64,000 nucleotides of DNA. It comes from Craspedostauros australis (lineage: Eukaryota > Bacillariophyta > Bacillariophyceae > Mastogloiales > Achnanthaceae). The stretch covers positions 434,001 to 498,000 of the forward strand of contig JAMXDE010000041.1 in the NCBI GenBank assembly GCA_026770025.1. The letters run 5' to 3'. The notes under the pieces were generated by a model. That model was not told the DNA's origin, did not search any database, and saw only the letters and a list, made by a program, of their open reading frames with translations. The translations under genes were made by a program, and so were the position numbers. Below are positions 21,611 through 34,291 of the stretch, piece after piece. Position 1 is the first letter of the stretch; every line of letters begins with the position of its first letter.

Positions 21611-23458
21611 TTGTAGTGGTGTACTAATATGCACGCATGAACGAGCACATATGATCCTTGTGCCATTCCGAACCCAACCACACTCCTTGACCATGAATGG
21701 GGACGCGGAGAGAGATGGCTTGTACTCAAGTAATGATTACCATGTCATGCGGAGCAGACACGGCCGGAATACGATACGCAGAGATCAACCTGTATCACTA
21801 AAGACTTCAAAAGTGGACTGAATGATTCGTAGTCTCTAGTCTATCATCATCGCGGAAGTCTATATTTCTCCTCGTTCTATGACTCGTTCGACTCATGTTT
21901 GAGTCAACATTAACCATGACTTGAATAAGATGCTTCTGCGATGGGAATCGTGTTGGGTTGGAAAACACAATTGTGAGCAGTGCGGGACGATGCACAGAAA
22001 CTTCGGCCAACCGAGGCATTTCGGCGACACCGGTCCACGATCTTCCCATTTCTGCACGGCAGTGGCACATGGATCACACCACAGCGCTGAAAAGCGTTCC
22101 ATCGACCAAGCATCGGTCTTCAAGCATTGATCTTCAATCTTCAATCTTCGAGAAGAAGAAATCACGAAGAGACAGTGCAAATCGTCGAGCACGAGCCTCT
22201 TGAATCACCAACCAAGACGAAGCGACAAACTCGGACTCTCTGCTTCTTCACCCCTGTGGCGTGTGGATGTCCACCCTCGAAAGTGCGGTTTCCACGCTGT
22301 CTTTTGGGTTCCATTACACACATGAATGCTCCACCGAAGTGGGCCATCCGTTTGCGATGGTTGGTTCATGTGGTGTGATCTGCTCCCTTTTACAGCCTTC
22401 TCCGATGTTGGGAAAGTCGAACGACACACGATTGCGAGACAATAGGTGAGCCCATGGCCGACGAACGGAAAGGACCGCGCCCATGTTGTCTTTTTCTCGT
22501 GGGCATCAACATCAACATCAACATCAACATCACGGTCTCTCTCTCTCTCTCTTGGACTCTCTCACAAGGCAAACGAGAGTGCCGAGAGAGTTCCCACGTG
22601 CTCGCATTGGTACAAGTCGTGGCACACGCAGAGGCGAAGAGAGATCAAAATTTGAGGAAGCCGATGATGAGCCTCACAGCAGGAGGCTCGTGGCAACTGT
22701 TCTTTGTGACATCGTCAGCAGCTCCACTCGACGTTGGTGTTGCACCAACAGAAACCAATATCCACAACAGAGATGGGAAGAACAACGTCGCCAATTTTGT
22801 TCACCATGAAATATCCACAGCATCCGGACCTTTGTCCGTTGTATGCAAAAAGCTGACGTCAAAGAGGCCCATTCATGTCGCATGCGACATATCACATACA
22901 CGATTCCTCCGAAACAGGTCGGAGTGACCAAAAATCGCGAAGATTCCGTTTATGGCCCCACCAATTTTCGTCCTTTCGTAGTTCTGCCCACCGACCAGAA
23001 CTATGACCATTCATTGCCCACTCGCACAAAACCACACACAGCTCACCTCATGTGTCACATCATGGCGTGTCATCTCACTTCATCACAACATCTCTTCGCA
23101 TGTGGCATCACACCGCAGCACCTCACATCGTGTCGCCGCGCCTCACATGGATCGCCCACCGACCGTAATTTCTCGTCGTCGTCGTCGTCGGTTTATTTTT
23201 GTTTTGTGTTTTCTTCTTCGCGTCAACAAGGTGGAAAGCCAGTCAGTTCGCTCGGTGATCGATCTCGGCTTCTGTGGTAAGCACACAGGACGCAGGACGC
23301 AGGACACACAACTGAGTGACGAAGAGAAGTGGCAAAGTGGAATACCAGACGAGTGCACATACTTTTCCGTCATCGATCGAGCGACCGATCTTTAACGCAG
23401 CAATCTCACAACGTTGAGAAATCACCCAGAAGCAAATCGTTCAATCAAAAGAGCCACG
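21237..23458. other. Intergenic region with simple repeats
   Basis: After the duplicated flank (to about 21610) I see no gene. It contains a CATCAA-type repeat and (CT)n at about 22502-22553 and (TCG)n at about 23177-23193. Open frames on both strands are short and cross the repeats. Confidence 0.45.
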
Positions 23459-26400
23459 ATGACAACGATGATGTTCGGTCGACAGCTCCAACCTCACCGC
23501 CGACGGCAACATTCGCTTTCCGTCTCCACGATCTTGACGGTCCTCCTGCTGCTGTGCTGCCAGCAGTCTGTCATTTCCGACGACAGCTCGCAGAACGTAT
23601 TCACTGGCAATCCGCAATCGGCCATCCCGCCTGATCTCACCGTCGGCGCCTTCTACTATCCTTGGCACAAGGCCCACTTCGATCAGAAGATCGGCTACAT
23701 GCGCACGGAGATGACTCCACGCCACGAGATCCGCCTCGGCGAATACGATGACACCAGACCCGAGGTCATCCAGCAGCACCTGGACTGGTCCAGACAGGCC
23801 AACATCAAGGTGTGGGTCGCGTCTTGGTGGGGGTACCGATCGCCCGAGGACCGCACCCTGCGCGAAGTCATTCTGCCGCACAAGGACCTGCAGGATCACA
23901 AGATCTCCTTCTTCTACGAGACCGCTGGGCGCGTCAAGGAGCGCGACAACTTCAACATGGACAACGTCGTCAAGGACATGCAGTACATCTGTCAGGAGCA
24001 GAAGTACTTCGACCATCCCAACTACTTCCGCATCAACGGCAAGCCGGTGCTCACCGTCTACCTCACGCGACTCTTCTACCACCGAGGCGTGCTCGACAAG
24101 CTCGTGTCCACCATGCGCAACAACTGCGACGTCGATTTCTACCTGCTCGGAGATCAGGTGTGGGGCAAGGCGCCTGCCAACGCCGAAACGTACTCGGCCT
24201 TCGATCTGCTGGACGGTGTCACCAACTACGACATTTACGGTAACATCGGTCGTCCGCGCTACGCCGGTCAGGAGCTGCTGGACAGGCACTTCGCCAACGC
24301 GGCGCAGTGGAAATTGCAGGCCGAGAAGAGAGGCGTTGGCTTCATCCCGTCCATCTCACCAGGATACAACGACCGCGGTGTCCGTCTGCAATCCGACAAC
24401 GCCGCGCTTTCTCGCAAGCTCCACGAGACGTCCGAGCACGGAACTCTCTTCGCCGCTCAGCTGGAACAAGCTCCGATGTTGACCGATCCGAAGGCAGCAA
24501 ATTTCATGATCGTCAACTCGGTAAGTATGTGTATACAAGTACACAACTCGTGCATGGATGGTTGGCACATGTGCTCAAATTTGATCAACGGCATTTTGTG
24601 GCACTTGCCACCCGCATTGTCACATGCTCCATTCGTGTGTGTTGCAGTTAAAAAATGGATGTTGCTCTTCGCCATAATCCCTTTGGTCCTCTTTTCGTCA
24701 ATTGTGTTGTGACGATGTCATTTTTCTTCTCTTTGTTGTGCGGTTACATTCATTTCCTCATTTGCACACAAACACACACTCACATGTCCACCACCACACC
24801 ATACTCAAACAAAAATCACACGCACTCCCTCCACACACCGCATTCAAATAATTCCATTCCGCTCGTCTCGATTTGCAGTTCAATGAATGGCACGAGGACA
24901 CGCAGATCGAGCCATGCGATGGCAAGCCAAGCACGGAACCAGAAATCCTGACGCAGGGACTTGAGTACCGAGGATACGGCGAGCTCTATTTGAACATGCT
25001 GAGAGCGTACACCTGTTTGCCAGCAACCTGCCCACCCATCCAGGCACCGCTGCCGGTTCAATTCATGTCAGACCCACCAGCAATCGCAAACGTCGCCGCA
25101 TTCTACAAACCATGGTTGCCGGTCGACTACTACAGAAATAGTCAATTCCACCGCAACGCGTTGCAACCGCAGCAGGCAACACCGATTGCCGTCTTTGATG
25201 ATGAAAATAGCCAGAGCGGCACCGACCTGATCCGTCAGCACCTGGAGTATTCGAGGCAGGCCGGAATCAGCCTGTGGATCACGCCATGGATCTCGCCAGG
25301 TCACGGCACCGACAGATCCGTCTTGAATGGCGTGTTGCAATCGAAATATCTCTTCAACCACCGCGTCGCCTTGTTCTACGAAATTCACACCCGCATCACG
25401 CAGAGCGACAATTGGAGCACCGTGCGCGTGGAGGCAGACGTTGCCTACATCTGCGACAACTACTTCGATCCGTCCAACAACAATTATTACCGCGTCGGTG
25501 GCCGACCTGTCCTTTTCCTTTCGCTCACGAGAGTGCACGACAGGCGCGGCATCCTCGAGGACCTCACGTTGGCGATTCGCAATGTCGCCACGTCGAAGGG
25601 ATACGATATGTACTTGATCGGCGATCACGTGTGGGGACCTGCACCTGCTGAAGGTAACGACAAGGCATTGCAGCTTCTGGATGGTATCATGAACAGAGAC
25701 GTGTACGGAGACTTGGGCGCCAAGGGAAGCGCAGGCACCGACGCCGTCGATGCGTACTATGAGAAACAGAGGCAGTGGCGTCTTGCAGCATGGAGAAACG
25801 AATGCAGCTACCTGCCGAGCGTGACTCCCGGATTCAACAACCGTGCTGTCGGGGGTACGCTCGATGCCCTTTCGCGCCGGCTGAATGCGGGGGATGAAGA
25901 AGGAAGCCTGTTCGAATATTCCCTCGACAAAGCTAAGTATCTGCTGGATTCCGAAACGGACGATCTGATCATCGTCAACTCGCTCAATGGATTTGACGAG
26001 GATACGCAGCTACTGCCAGTATTTGGGGAAGACACGAACCTGCCGGTCGATATCACGCAGGACATCACGTACGGAGCATACGGAGACATGTATCTTGACG
26101 CGTTGGCCCAAAGATTTGGCACCTACAGTGGGCTCACGAGCGAACCGACGCAGCTCCCAACCACGCACCCGACCAGGTCACCGACCAACAGCCCGACCCA
26201 CAGTCCAACAAGCGGACCCACAAGCGGACCAACACGTGCACCGACCAGCACACCGACAAACAGTCCAACGAAAGCACAAACTGGCATGCCCACCAGCGGC
26301 CCGACGAGCGGTCCAACAAGAAGTCCAACAAGCGCACCCACAACAAACCCAACAAGTGGACCAACGCGCTCACCGACGAGCAGGCCTACAAGCGGCCCAA

Positions 26401-26723
26401 CGAGCAGACCCACAAGCGGACCAACGGCAGAACCGACGGCAGCACCAACCAAAACTATCACTGGATCGAGGAATCTTTCATTCCCTTCGGCGGCCCCTTC
26501 GGTGGCCCCATCAGAGACCCTATCGGAGGCTCCATCTTCAATGCCATCGGAAACACCTACGAGCGGGTGTGTCGATGATGCATCGTGGATCCGCACCCGA
26601 AATGGCATCACGCTGGATTGCGCCTGGGTCGAGCGACGGCCGTTCCGACGATGCCGACGCCGCGGGCTTGACTCCCGCAGGGCGTACGATGCTTGTTGTA
26701 TCTGCCAAGGCATCAGCGTGTAG
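23459..26723 (+). CDS. Secreted protein with two GH99-like domains
   Basis: Exons 23459-24520 and 24879-26723 join in phase 0 over a 358-nt GTAAGT..TTGCAG intron and encode 968 residues. A signal peptide spans about residues 18-40. Domain 1 (about 50-390) has 'GAFYYPWH', 'LGEYDD', 'VWVASWWG', 'YETAGR' and, across the splice, 'NSFNEWHEDTQIEP', the acid-bearing block of GH99-type endo-mannosidase-like proteins. Domain 2 (about 425-760) is homologous, but the same blocks read 'AAFYKPW', 'VFDDEN', 'LWITPW' and 'NSLNGFDEDTQL', so key acids and tryptophans are lost. Then come about 100 residues of PTxxPTxxPT repeats and a C-terminal Cys/Trp module ('CVDDASW', 'C.WV', 'RC', 'CC.C'), a common end of secreted diatom proteins. 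It may act on extracellular glycans, with domain 2 perhaps only binding. Confidence 0.88.
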
Positions 26724-26786
26724 TGACCGGCAGGAACGCAAAAACAAGGGAGCACGAACAGAAAAGAGACTGTGGCAGCAAACTAA

Positions 26787-26821
<35 letters not shown>

Positions 26822-27168
26822 CAGAGAAGAACCGACGCAAATGTGCAGTACTTCCTGCCCATTTCGGAATGGCATCACGACCGCCTCCAACAGCGTCGCC
26901 ATGCTCCCATGGCATTACCAGCAGCGACATTATTCGCTTCGGCCGCCACCGCTGGCGATGACGACGATCGATAGATGCCCGCACCTCCAGAATCAAGAAC
27001 TCATAAACCGATGTACCCATGTACGAACACAATAGAGTACTTCAACAAGTACTCAGCAAACACAAGTAGAGTACGCTCAATATCATTCATTAATTCAACT
27101 AACTCAATTATATTAGAGAGTACGTACTGTTTCTATTTGTATTCATTGAGTCATTGCTGGTGCCTCGC
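26724..27168. other. 3' region between convergent genes
   Basis: This is a short convergent spacer with a (CCAG)n run at 26791-26819. No gene is seen. Confidence 0.6.
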
Positions 27169-28152
27169 CTACTGGCAAAGCTGGCTTCGCAGTGACGATT
27201 TTGGAATGTCGCTGAACGAGCCATGCTGAGTTGCGGTGATTAGTGCGCACTGTCCGGCCTTCTTTCTCAGCAGACGCTTCCAGATACTTCTTCTGTGGTT
27301 GCTTCCATTATCGTCGTTGGTCTTGCCGCTGCTCCTGCTCTTGCTGCTGCTCCTGCTGCCTTTGCTACTGCTGCTGGCAGTACGAGGTGGCGTGGAATGG
27401 CTCAGCTTGATTGGCAACAGGCGGCGCAGACCCTTGGATTTGTGCAGCATGCAGGTCTTGAAGTACTTCATCCCCTGCTCACGGTAGATTTGAACGTCCA
27501 TGTCATTCGCATCGTCCATTCCAAGCTGAATGGCGCGTTGTACGCAATGCGCCGATGTTGTGGCGCATTCGGATGCGATCCGGTGTCCAGTCTCGCGAAA
27601 TGAAATGTGCGGGGAATCGTTGCATCGTTCCTGGACACGCAAGACAGCACGGACAGTCTTGGCACGGTTGGCACTCTTGATGCGCACCATGCATTTGTCG
27701 ACAGCATCCAGGCCGCGTGCGCAGATCTGGTCGGACATGCCATCGTCGCCAAAGAGCATCATGAGATCGCGCTGGTTTTGGGTTGTTCTTTTGAAATATT
27801 TGAAGTCCTCCGCGGCCTGATGCTTGTAGGCCTTGAGGTCGGCGACGTTGGCGTAGAGCGCGTGCTTCTCCTCTGCCGATTGTGGTGTATCCTTGGCTGG
27901 GATGTAATGCGTTTCGGCGTGGAGCTTGAATGACACCACCCGTCTGGTCGTTTGGCGATGTGGCTTCTTTGCAGCCTTGTCAACCATGATTGACGTTGAT
28001 GGCAGAATCGAGATGGATCGTGACCGTGGGTGTCTTGCGCCGTGATGCTGGGCGGTGCTGTTGCTGCTGCTGTTGCTGCTCAGACTCGACGTTGAGCTAT
28101 CATCATGGGTGATCACGGCATCGCCAGAATATCTTGAAATGGAGCCTGTCAT
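27169..28152 (-). CDS. Ser-rich protein of a diatom-style family
   Basis: A single exon encodes 327 residues from ATG 28152 to TAG 27169-27171. After a Ser-rich N-terminus comes 'RRVVSFKLHAETHYIPA', then 'SAEEKHALY' and a helical region with 'CARGLDAVDK' and 'YREQGMKYFK'. This order (V-S-F strand, IP, then an EE/K-rich helix) is a pattern I associate with an abundant, uncharacterised diatom family. The C-terminus is Ser/Lys/Arg-rich with a basic stretch. There is no signal peptide or membrane segment, so it is probably nuclear or cytosolic. The CAA-rich leader just upstream of the ATG is typical of this region's genes. It is probably a distant paralogue of the 30513-31604 gene. The function is unknown. 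Confidence 0.75.
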   Translation of the reverse strand: MTGSISRYSGDAVITHDDSSTSSLSSNSSSNSTAQHHGARHPRSRSISILPSTSIMVDKAAKKPHRQTTRRVVSFKLHAETHYIPAKDTPQSAEEKHALYANVADLKAYKHQAAEDFKYFKRTTQNQRDLMMLFGDDGMSDQICARGLDAVDKCMVRIKSANRAKTVRAVLRVQERCNDSPHISFRETGHRIASECATTSAHCVQRAIQLGMDDANDMDVQIYREQGMKYFKTCMLHKSKGLRRLLPIKLSHSTPPRTASSSSKGSRSSSKSRSSGKTNDDNGSNHRRSIWKRLLRKKAGQCALITATQHGSFSDIPKSSLRSQLCQ

Positions 28153-30512
28153 GTTGGTGTTGTTGTTGTTGTTGAATTATGGGATTGCGGTTGTGTGATC
28201 TTTGATTTGTGTCTGGTTGGTGACGAATCTTTTGCTGCTCTGTGTTGTTTGTGGGTTCGCGAGGTGTGATTGGGTTTTCGCTGGTTGCAAATTGTGGGGA
28301 TGTTTGGGTGTCTGGGTGCTCTGCGCGTTGCCCTCGTGCTCTGTGGCATCAAAAATGAAAGGGTTGATGTCGTGTGGACCTTCATGATTGTTGCGCACAA
28401 AAGGTATCTTTCCTACCATGCAGCAATGCAGTCCTCACCGGTCTTGTGTTGTTCCTCCTTCTTGCATGCCACAAGGTGCCCCAAACACGACACCAGAAAA
28501 TTGATCGTGCATGGGAGAACGCCAGTGATATTTCCTGGATTTCGCCATGCCTGTCTTCGTCCGCACGATGTCCTATGACCTTGTTGTAGCGCGCCATCGC
28601 GACACATGATGTCTTGGTTGATACATTGGCTTCGCGGTCCGCTTTGTGTTGTGCGTTGCTGTCGAACGCGAGGTGGTGGTTGGACTCGTACGCTGGAGTG
28701 CATCATACACCCACGAACCCTTGGTCTTTCGACGGTCATACTCTGGCGAGGCCAAATAAGCACCCTGAGAGGGTGGTGGGCTGGGATGTTGCGCCAACGT
28801 TCACTCAGAGTCAAGATTTAGGACGCTCGGAGCGAATCCCTCTTGTGTTTGTGCTTTTCCTTCACAGCGGTCAACATGCGACGTGCAGCATGCAACATGC
28901 AGCATCCTGTCAAGCGCAGGGTGCCAGAGAGAGAGAGAGAGAGAGAGTTTGGGTCGACTGCTTCATGTCCCCTTCGGAGAACAATGCTGGGCCATTTGCT
29001 CCTAGCGTGTAGTTCGTCCTCGTATCCATGGTGCCAACAATGTTTGGCGCTGCCTGAGGTCAACCATACCCCCAAGACAGGCCTACAACATCTATTGCAC
29101 ACCGCTTCATACATTTATTATAGCAACTGCTGCGTGTGTGCGTCTGCCAGCCGATAGCGCTCTCTGGTATCGTGTGGTGGAGTAGTGGAGGATGGCAACC
29201 GACCAAAGAGCCGAATGGAGTGGTGGTCGACATCGAACTTGCTGAGAGGAGGAAAATACCTCCTTCGACGCGTGCTATCCTCCCACCTTTGACATTACAT
29301 ACGTATCTTAAGCGTACCCTTGTCCTGTCGCGTTGCACATAGTAGTACGCACCCTGCTCCTTGCTCTGCAACATCACGGATGTCTTACGCCAACGCCCAC
29401 AAATCTCACACTCCCCATGCCCACAATCCACTTTCCGATGATGGATTGCACTATCTCGCGTCGATCTCGATGAACGCATCGACCGGAGGCAACTACAACA
29501 ATGTTTCCAAACGACAAACGGCCACGATAGCCGGCAACTTTCGTTCCGCCGAAGGCTCGCTGCGGCGACACTCAAAGTCCGCTTGGATTTCTCGGTGCGC
29601 TGTTCCTCCATCGTCCTTGCTTCTAATCAATTTGGCTGCTGTCACTTCCTACGCTCCCATGCCCTGCTGCTCGGTGCTCTGCGAGGCCAACAAAGCGACT
29701 CGCTCAGTTTGGTGCAGTCGTACCGTTCACCAACTATTCTATTGCAGTTGACTCTCCAGATCACACCACATGAAACTAGCATGATTTCAGAACAATCTCT
29801 GGGTCCGCAATCGGTCGTTGCCGACCAGTACAACCTGCCGCCATCGTTGCTTCATCGTTGCTCCATCGTTGCGTTCCTCAACCGATGGGTGTCTCGACCA
29901 CGTGCGCCATTCCGCGAGGACTCTCGAGCCATGACGCACTAGCAGAATCCACCGGTCTCTGCCATCGCGCTTCTGCGGATCGTCGTTGGCAGTCATGGTC
30001 TGGTCAGGGATGATGACGACATCCGCGATTATCGCCTTGCACGACACAGCACGATGCGACGCGACAATCTTGTTGGTACTGGTGATGGCGATGGATCCAG
30101 GCACCTGTTTCGTTGGTCATGTGTGTGTTCGATTGCATTGCGCAGCCGGTTGTTTCCCGTGAAGGTTCTCGCATTCACAGATTCGCCTTGGATGCATCTT
30201 TCGCTTGTCACACACAACTTGTCTTTGTGATTGAAAACCGCACACGACCAAGTTCGAACACAGGGTTTTATTCGTGTGTAGGTTTCATTCACGAGTTCAA
30301 AGTTTGTGTTGGCTGATGCAGCTACGGGATGAAGTTAGGATGCAATCCTCTTCCGAACATGCTCCGCGCTGCGGGTTACAACATGTCTGTCTGTTCCTCT
30401 GATGTCTCTCTAGTTGTATTTAATTCTTGTAGAATGTAATAAACATGTAAATGATGTCTGCTGTCGCGAGGGGCAGAGATAGAACATTCTGGCAATGTCT
30501 GTCGCTGTGTCC
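28153..30512. other. Intergenic region without a supported gene
   Basis: It holds a CAA-rich leader (minus strand) next to 28152, and a (GA)n run at about 28928-28948. Overlapping open frames occur at 28413-29157 and 29060-29751 on both strands. None has a motif or a consistent splice pattern. The frame at 29320-29751 has an in-frame ATG and Ser/His-rich coding, but nothing more. Confidence 0.45.
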
Positions 30513-31604
30513 CTACTCGGGCCCGAGGAAGCATGAATGGCTGGATTCGTTGAACCACAGCGATGTTGTGGAGTTGTCGGAATAGGACGAAAAGCTGCTG
30601 TGGAGGCTGCGCTCGTCTTCCAACCGAATGGCACGGGCATCTTTCTCGTCCTGCAGGCCTTGCCGATGCGCCTTGGCGAGGCTTGGCACTGAGAACCACT
30701 GGTAGACCGCTCGGAAACGGTTGAGGTCGTAGTGGAAGATGTGGTGATCGTCACCTTCATCTTCATCTTCGTAGGCGCAACGAGGTTGACGAGAGAATTG
30801 TTCCTCTTCCTGCTTATCGTGCTCCTTGCGGATAGCATCCCACGCGTCCTCCACTATTCTCTCGCGATGGTCCACGAAGGATGGAATGCCAAGTTCGCAG
30901 CCGCGCAGGCAGTGCATCTCCTTCTCGTCCTCGCGTTCTTCGATGTGAAAGTCATCGGCATCGTCGGCATCATGGTCGCAGGAGGAGGAGGAGGAGTAGC
31001 AGTCCTCATCTTCGTCGTGGATGTCATAGTTCTCTCGCTGCTTGGGAAATCCCGAGTGCACATCATGGGATGACAGCGATGACTCATTCTCGTAGTCGTA
31101 CTCATTGTCGTAATCGTCATGGTCGTCTTCATGGGAGCTGCTGCTCCTGTGGCTGCTGCAGCTGCTGCAATCCTTGCTTCGGTCATCCGGAAACAGCAAG
31201 ACGTCCACTGTCTCTCGGACTTCCTGTTGAAAGTCGAGGAAATCCTCTCGATCGTAGAACATCTGGTAGCGTTCTTCACCAGTGTACTCGTCCATCGAAG
31301 GGATCTCGCGAATGTGCAGGTGAGATGAGAAGGACACGTGAAGCGATGATCTCGCGGTGTGACTTGAGCCTGTTTCTGCGTAGTCGCAGGAACTTGAGAG
31401 AGCCGATTTGATGTGCGGCTGCTTGGGGCAGCCTGAGCCTGTACTTCGCTGTGACGATGCAACAGCATGAGCAGAGGAGTGTTCGGCGCTGGTGCTACCT
31501 GTGATGCTCTTCAATTTGAGTCGATGCGCGAGGAAATCAACGCCACCCGAGACGGCAAGGTTCTCGTCGTGGGATGATGCGCTGTGTTGGTACAAGGCTG
31601 GCAT
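30513..31604 (-). CDS. Second Ser/Asp-rich protein of the same style
   Basis: A single exon encodes 363 residues from ATG 31604 to TAG 30513-30515. The core reads 'LHVSFSSHLHIREIPSMDEYTGEERYQMFYDREDF', the same V-S-F, IP and EE order as in the 27169-28152 protein. A long acidic Asp/Glu/Ser/His insert follows, then 'CLRGCELGIPSF' and an 'R..IVEDAWDAI' helix. This closely follows the uncharacterised diatom family. The acidic insert is encoded by GAT/GAA-rich sequence and could be a disordered linker or metal-binding region. No localisation signal is seen. Placement of two family members within 2.4 kb on the same strand suggests an old local duplication. Confidence 0.75.
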   Translation of the reverse strand: MPALYQHSASSHDENLAVSGGVDFLAHRLKLKSITGSTSAEHSSAHAVASSQRSTGSGCPKQPHIKSALSSSCDYAETGSSHTARSSLHVSFSSHLHIREIPSMDEYTGEERYQMFYDREDFLDFQQEVRETVDVLLFPDDRSKDCSSCSSHRSSSSHEDDHDDYDNEYDYENESSLSSHDVHSGFPKQRENYDIHDEDEDCYSSSSSCDHDADDADDFHIEEREDEKEMHCLRGCELGIPSFVDHRERIVEDAWDAIRKEHDKQEEEQFSRQPRCAYEDEDEGDDHHIFHYDLNRFRAVYQWFSVPSLAKAHRQGLQDEKDARAIRLEDERSLHSSFSSYSDNSTTSLWFNESSHSCFLGPE

Positions 31605-34291
31605 GGTGGAGTGGTGCTGTGCGATTCTCTGTTGGGGTGGGATCAGTGCCTTTTCTGCTTTGGCATGGATGTGTTTTGTGAGATGAAATGCGAGCTAAAA
31701 TCTAACTTGGCTCTGGCTGGGCGATGAGACAGTAGGTAATCACCACAGGAAACAGCGACTGGTGTGGGTGGAGGCTTGCTGAGACAATGGATCACCAAGA
31801 GAGGGTTGCAACAATGCACATCAGGACATGGAGAATACGAGCGTGACAACATCGCCGACCTCGGCTCTCTGTGGTTTTGTGTCGTGCATCGCTCACGTCA
31901 GGCATCATTCGAAGCGTGGGAGCGTCAAGCCAAACACTTTGTGAAGGTAGAGCATCCATGACTTGAAGTGGAATTACATATGCAAAACGATCGTGTTGCG
32001 ACACCCGAACAAGATCTCCGGTTGGTTGTTTCTGGACACTTCTGGTCCCTCGCTTCATGACTTCTCATTGCGTCTCTCTGTGCTGGCCCAAGGATACATT
32101 GGTATTTAATGTCTGGAGGTACAGAGTTGCACATGGAGGTGGGAGTTGAAGGAGGCGATCGCTGGTTGTTGTGTCGCCATCTACATTACTCGTGCGTCCA
32201 CATGCCATTGCACTGACGTCTGTGGCTTCTTGGATTAGTTGTCACCCTGCTTGTCCTTCATGATGTTGTTCGTCGTTCGCTGTGGCTCAAAATGAGTGGC
32301 ACGTGAGCCGCAACTGTTTTGGTGTTGCTCCTCCTTCGTTGCGGAGGATGGAGTTGCAGTAGCCGCAGTTGCAGTTCCAATTGTATCATGACGCAAGTCA
32401 TGCTGTGCGCCAAGGATGCAGTGGATCCAGAGAACGGAACAGAGTAATTGAAGATTGGTAGAAGCCGACCCGCCATGCCAACAACCGTGCCACCCTTGGC
32501 ACAACTGCAACATCCATGCCCCCTTCGGACAAGTAGACCCAGACAAGAAGGAAAATGGTGGCGAGATACGCGAGTATTAGTACCTCTCGGGAGGATACAG
32601 GCGGGCACGAGACAATCCGCTCCGGTTCGATGTGCTGCCGTGCACGAGCTATGCCATGGCCGAAACACACCGAAACCCAATTCAGGGCATCTTCGTGTTG
32701 CTGGCTGGGACCGTTTTGGATCCTGTCCAAGGCACGACAGGCACGAACCCAGCATGACTGGGTGGTGTTGCGTTTTGGTGGACCCAGACGAGTGGATCTT
32801 AGTGGCAAGGTGATCCGCACAAGCAGTCGTCGTTGTCATCACCATCTTTGCAAAGAAGCTCAAAAAATGACGTTGGTGCTCTTCGTTGCTGTCGCTGCAA
32901 TCTGCCACGCTTGGCTGAAGCGTGGTGTCTCTGTCGAGCAACGTCCTGAGCACCTTCGTATCCGCAACGCTCGTCTGCACATTCTTGTGGCGACGAGCTA
33001 CTCCTATCCTCATGCTTCACTTCTTCTTGCACTTTGCGTCGAGGCATCACGGACACATGGTTCTCGACACCTCGTCCGCAGCAACGATGGCAAATGCAAG
33101 ACCAGATCGATCCAGGGGCTCTTGCATCCATGTCGCGCTCCTCGCAAACGACCACGCTTCGATCTGAGCGAGGGCTCGTGCATCAGCCTCCATCACTCAC
33201 AACACGATCAACGCCCCGCGGTATCACCAGGCTAATCATCACTGGGTCACAAGGGATCGACTGATCTCCTCTCTTAGGCTTCCCAGAGCGTGCATCTGCA
33301 GCGCCGATTGCCCGGTAATCCCCGATTTGCTGATACCGCGTAATCACATCCACCCACCCCGAAGAGCAACCATTTTCTGTCGATGCGTTCATTTGCGTCG
33401 CCGCTGTCCACAGGTAGGTTCTCGGGTGCTCACAAATGGCGAGAAGGCCGGAATCAAGTTGAAGAGGATCGGATGTTGATACTCTCCGAGCGAAGGGCAT
33501 GCGTGTCCGTCTGCGCATGTCGATCTCGCGTCACATCACATCACATCACACATCACATCACCTCGCTGTGCAGTTCGCATCCACCCGTTCTGGTGCACTC
33601 CAGCACGAGCGATGCGTTCGATCTCCGGTTCCAGTCCGCATTCCGACCAACACCGGCAACAGAGGAGTCAGGAGGAGAGGACGTTGTCCAAGCCGCCATC
33701 AAACATGGCGGATAATTGTCTGGAATCAGAAAATCGCACGCTACAAACTTGCGTGAGATGTCAATGAATGGCGCTGCGACAAATATTTTCGTCATAGCGA
33801 CATTCTTCACGTCGCATATCGAAGATGCGCTTCTCCCTTCACAGCGAACTTGTCGCAAAACAAACCATCAAACACTTTCTCTGTTCTTTGTAATCGTACA
33901 AACGCGTCACAAAAGCGAAAATACGCGGTAATCACTCAACCGTGCAGGGCGGCCTTGGCCTTCATATGTTGTGGAGACAGACCCTTCAGTCCTCGAAGTT
34001 CTGTCGCTCGACGCGACAAAACCAATGCCGCAATGCGGTTTGGCACTACACACAGCCAAAAGCAACCATCAAAAGCCTCTCCGTGGGTCTTCGTGTGTTT
34101 GTCCGCGGAAGGACGGGACTCTCCCAGATACACCAACGAGCGTACCTATCCCTTTCTCATCCTGGTGTTGTTTCCCACCACGGGTACGGCCCTGCCTTGA
34201 CGTTGCGAAACAAGGAGGCGTTGCATGCGTAGCTCGCAGTGTCATACAGTGGAAAGCGAGAGAGAGACGCTCTGGACATCCATAGAAAGTG
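31605..34291. other. Intergenic region before the ATPase gene
   Basis: Large antisense-overlapping open frames (32258-33013 minus, 32555-33235 plus) have no recognisable motifs. A short ATCAC repeat lies at about 33531-33561. The last 100 bases are CCA/CAC-rich, as in other leaders here. No gene is called. Confidence 0.45.

Noticed and set aside
23441-24289. 282-codon minus-strand open frame over the GH99-like gene
   Set aside because: It is antisense to a strongly supported domain and is produced by codon bias; it has no motif or start context.
28928-28948. (GA)n and other simple repeats considered as CRISPR-like or regulatory arrays
   Set aside because: Plain microsatellites without spacers; no CRISPR array is present in the window.
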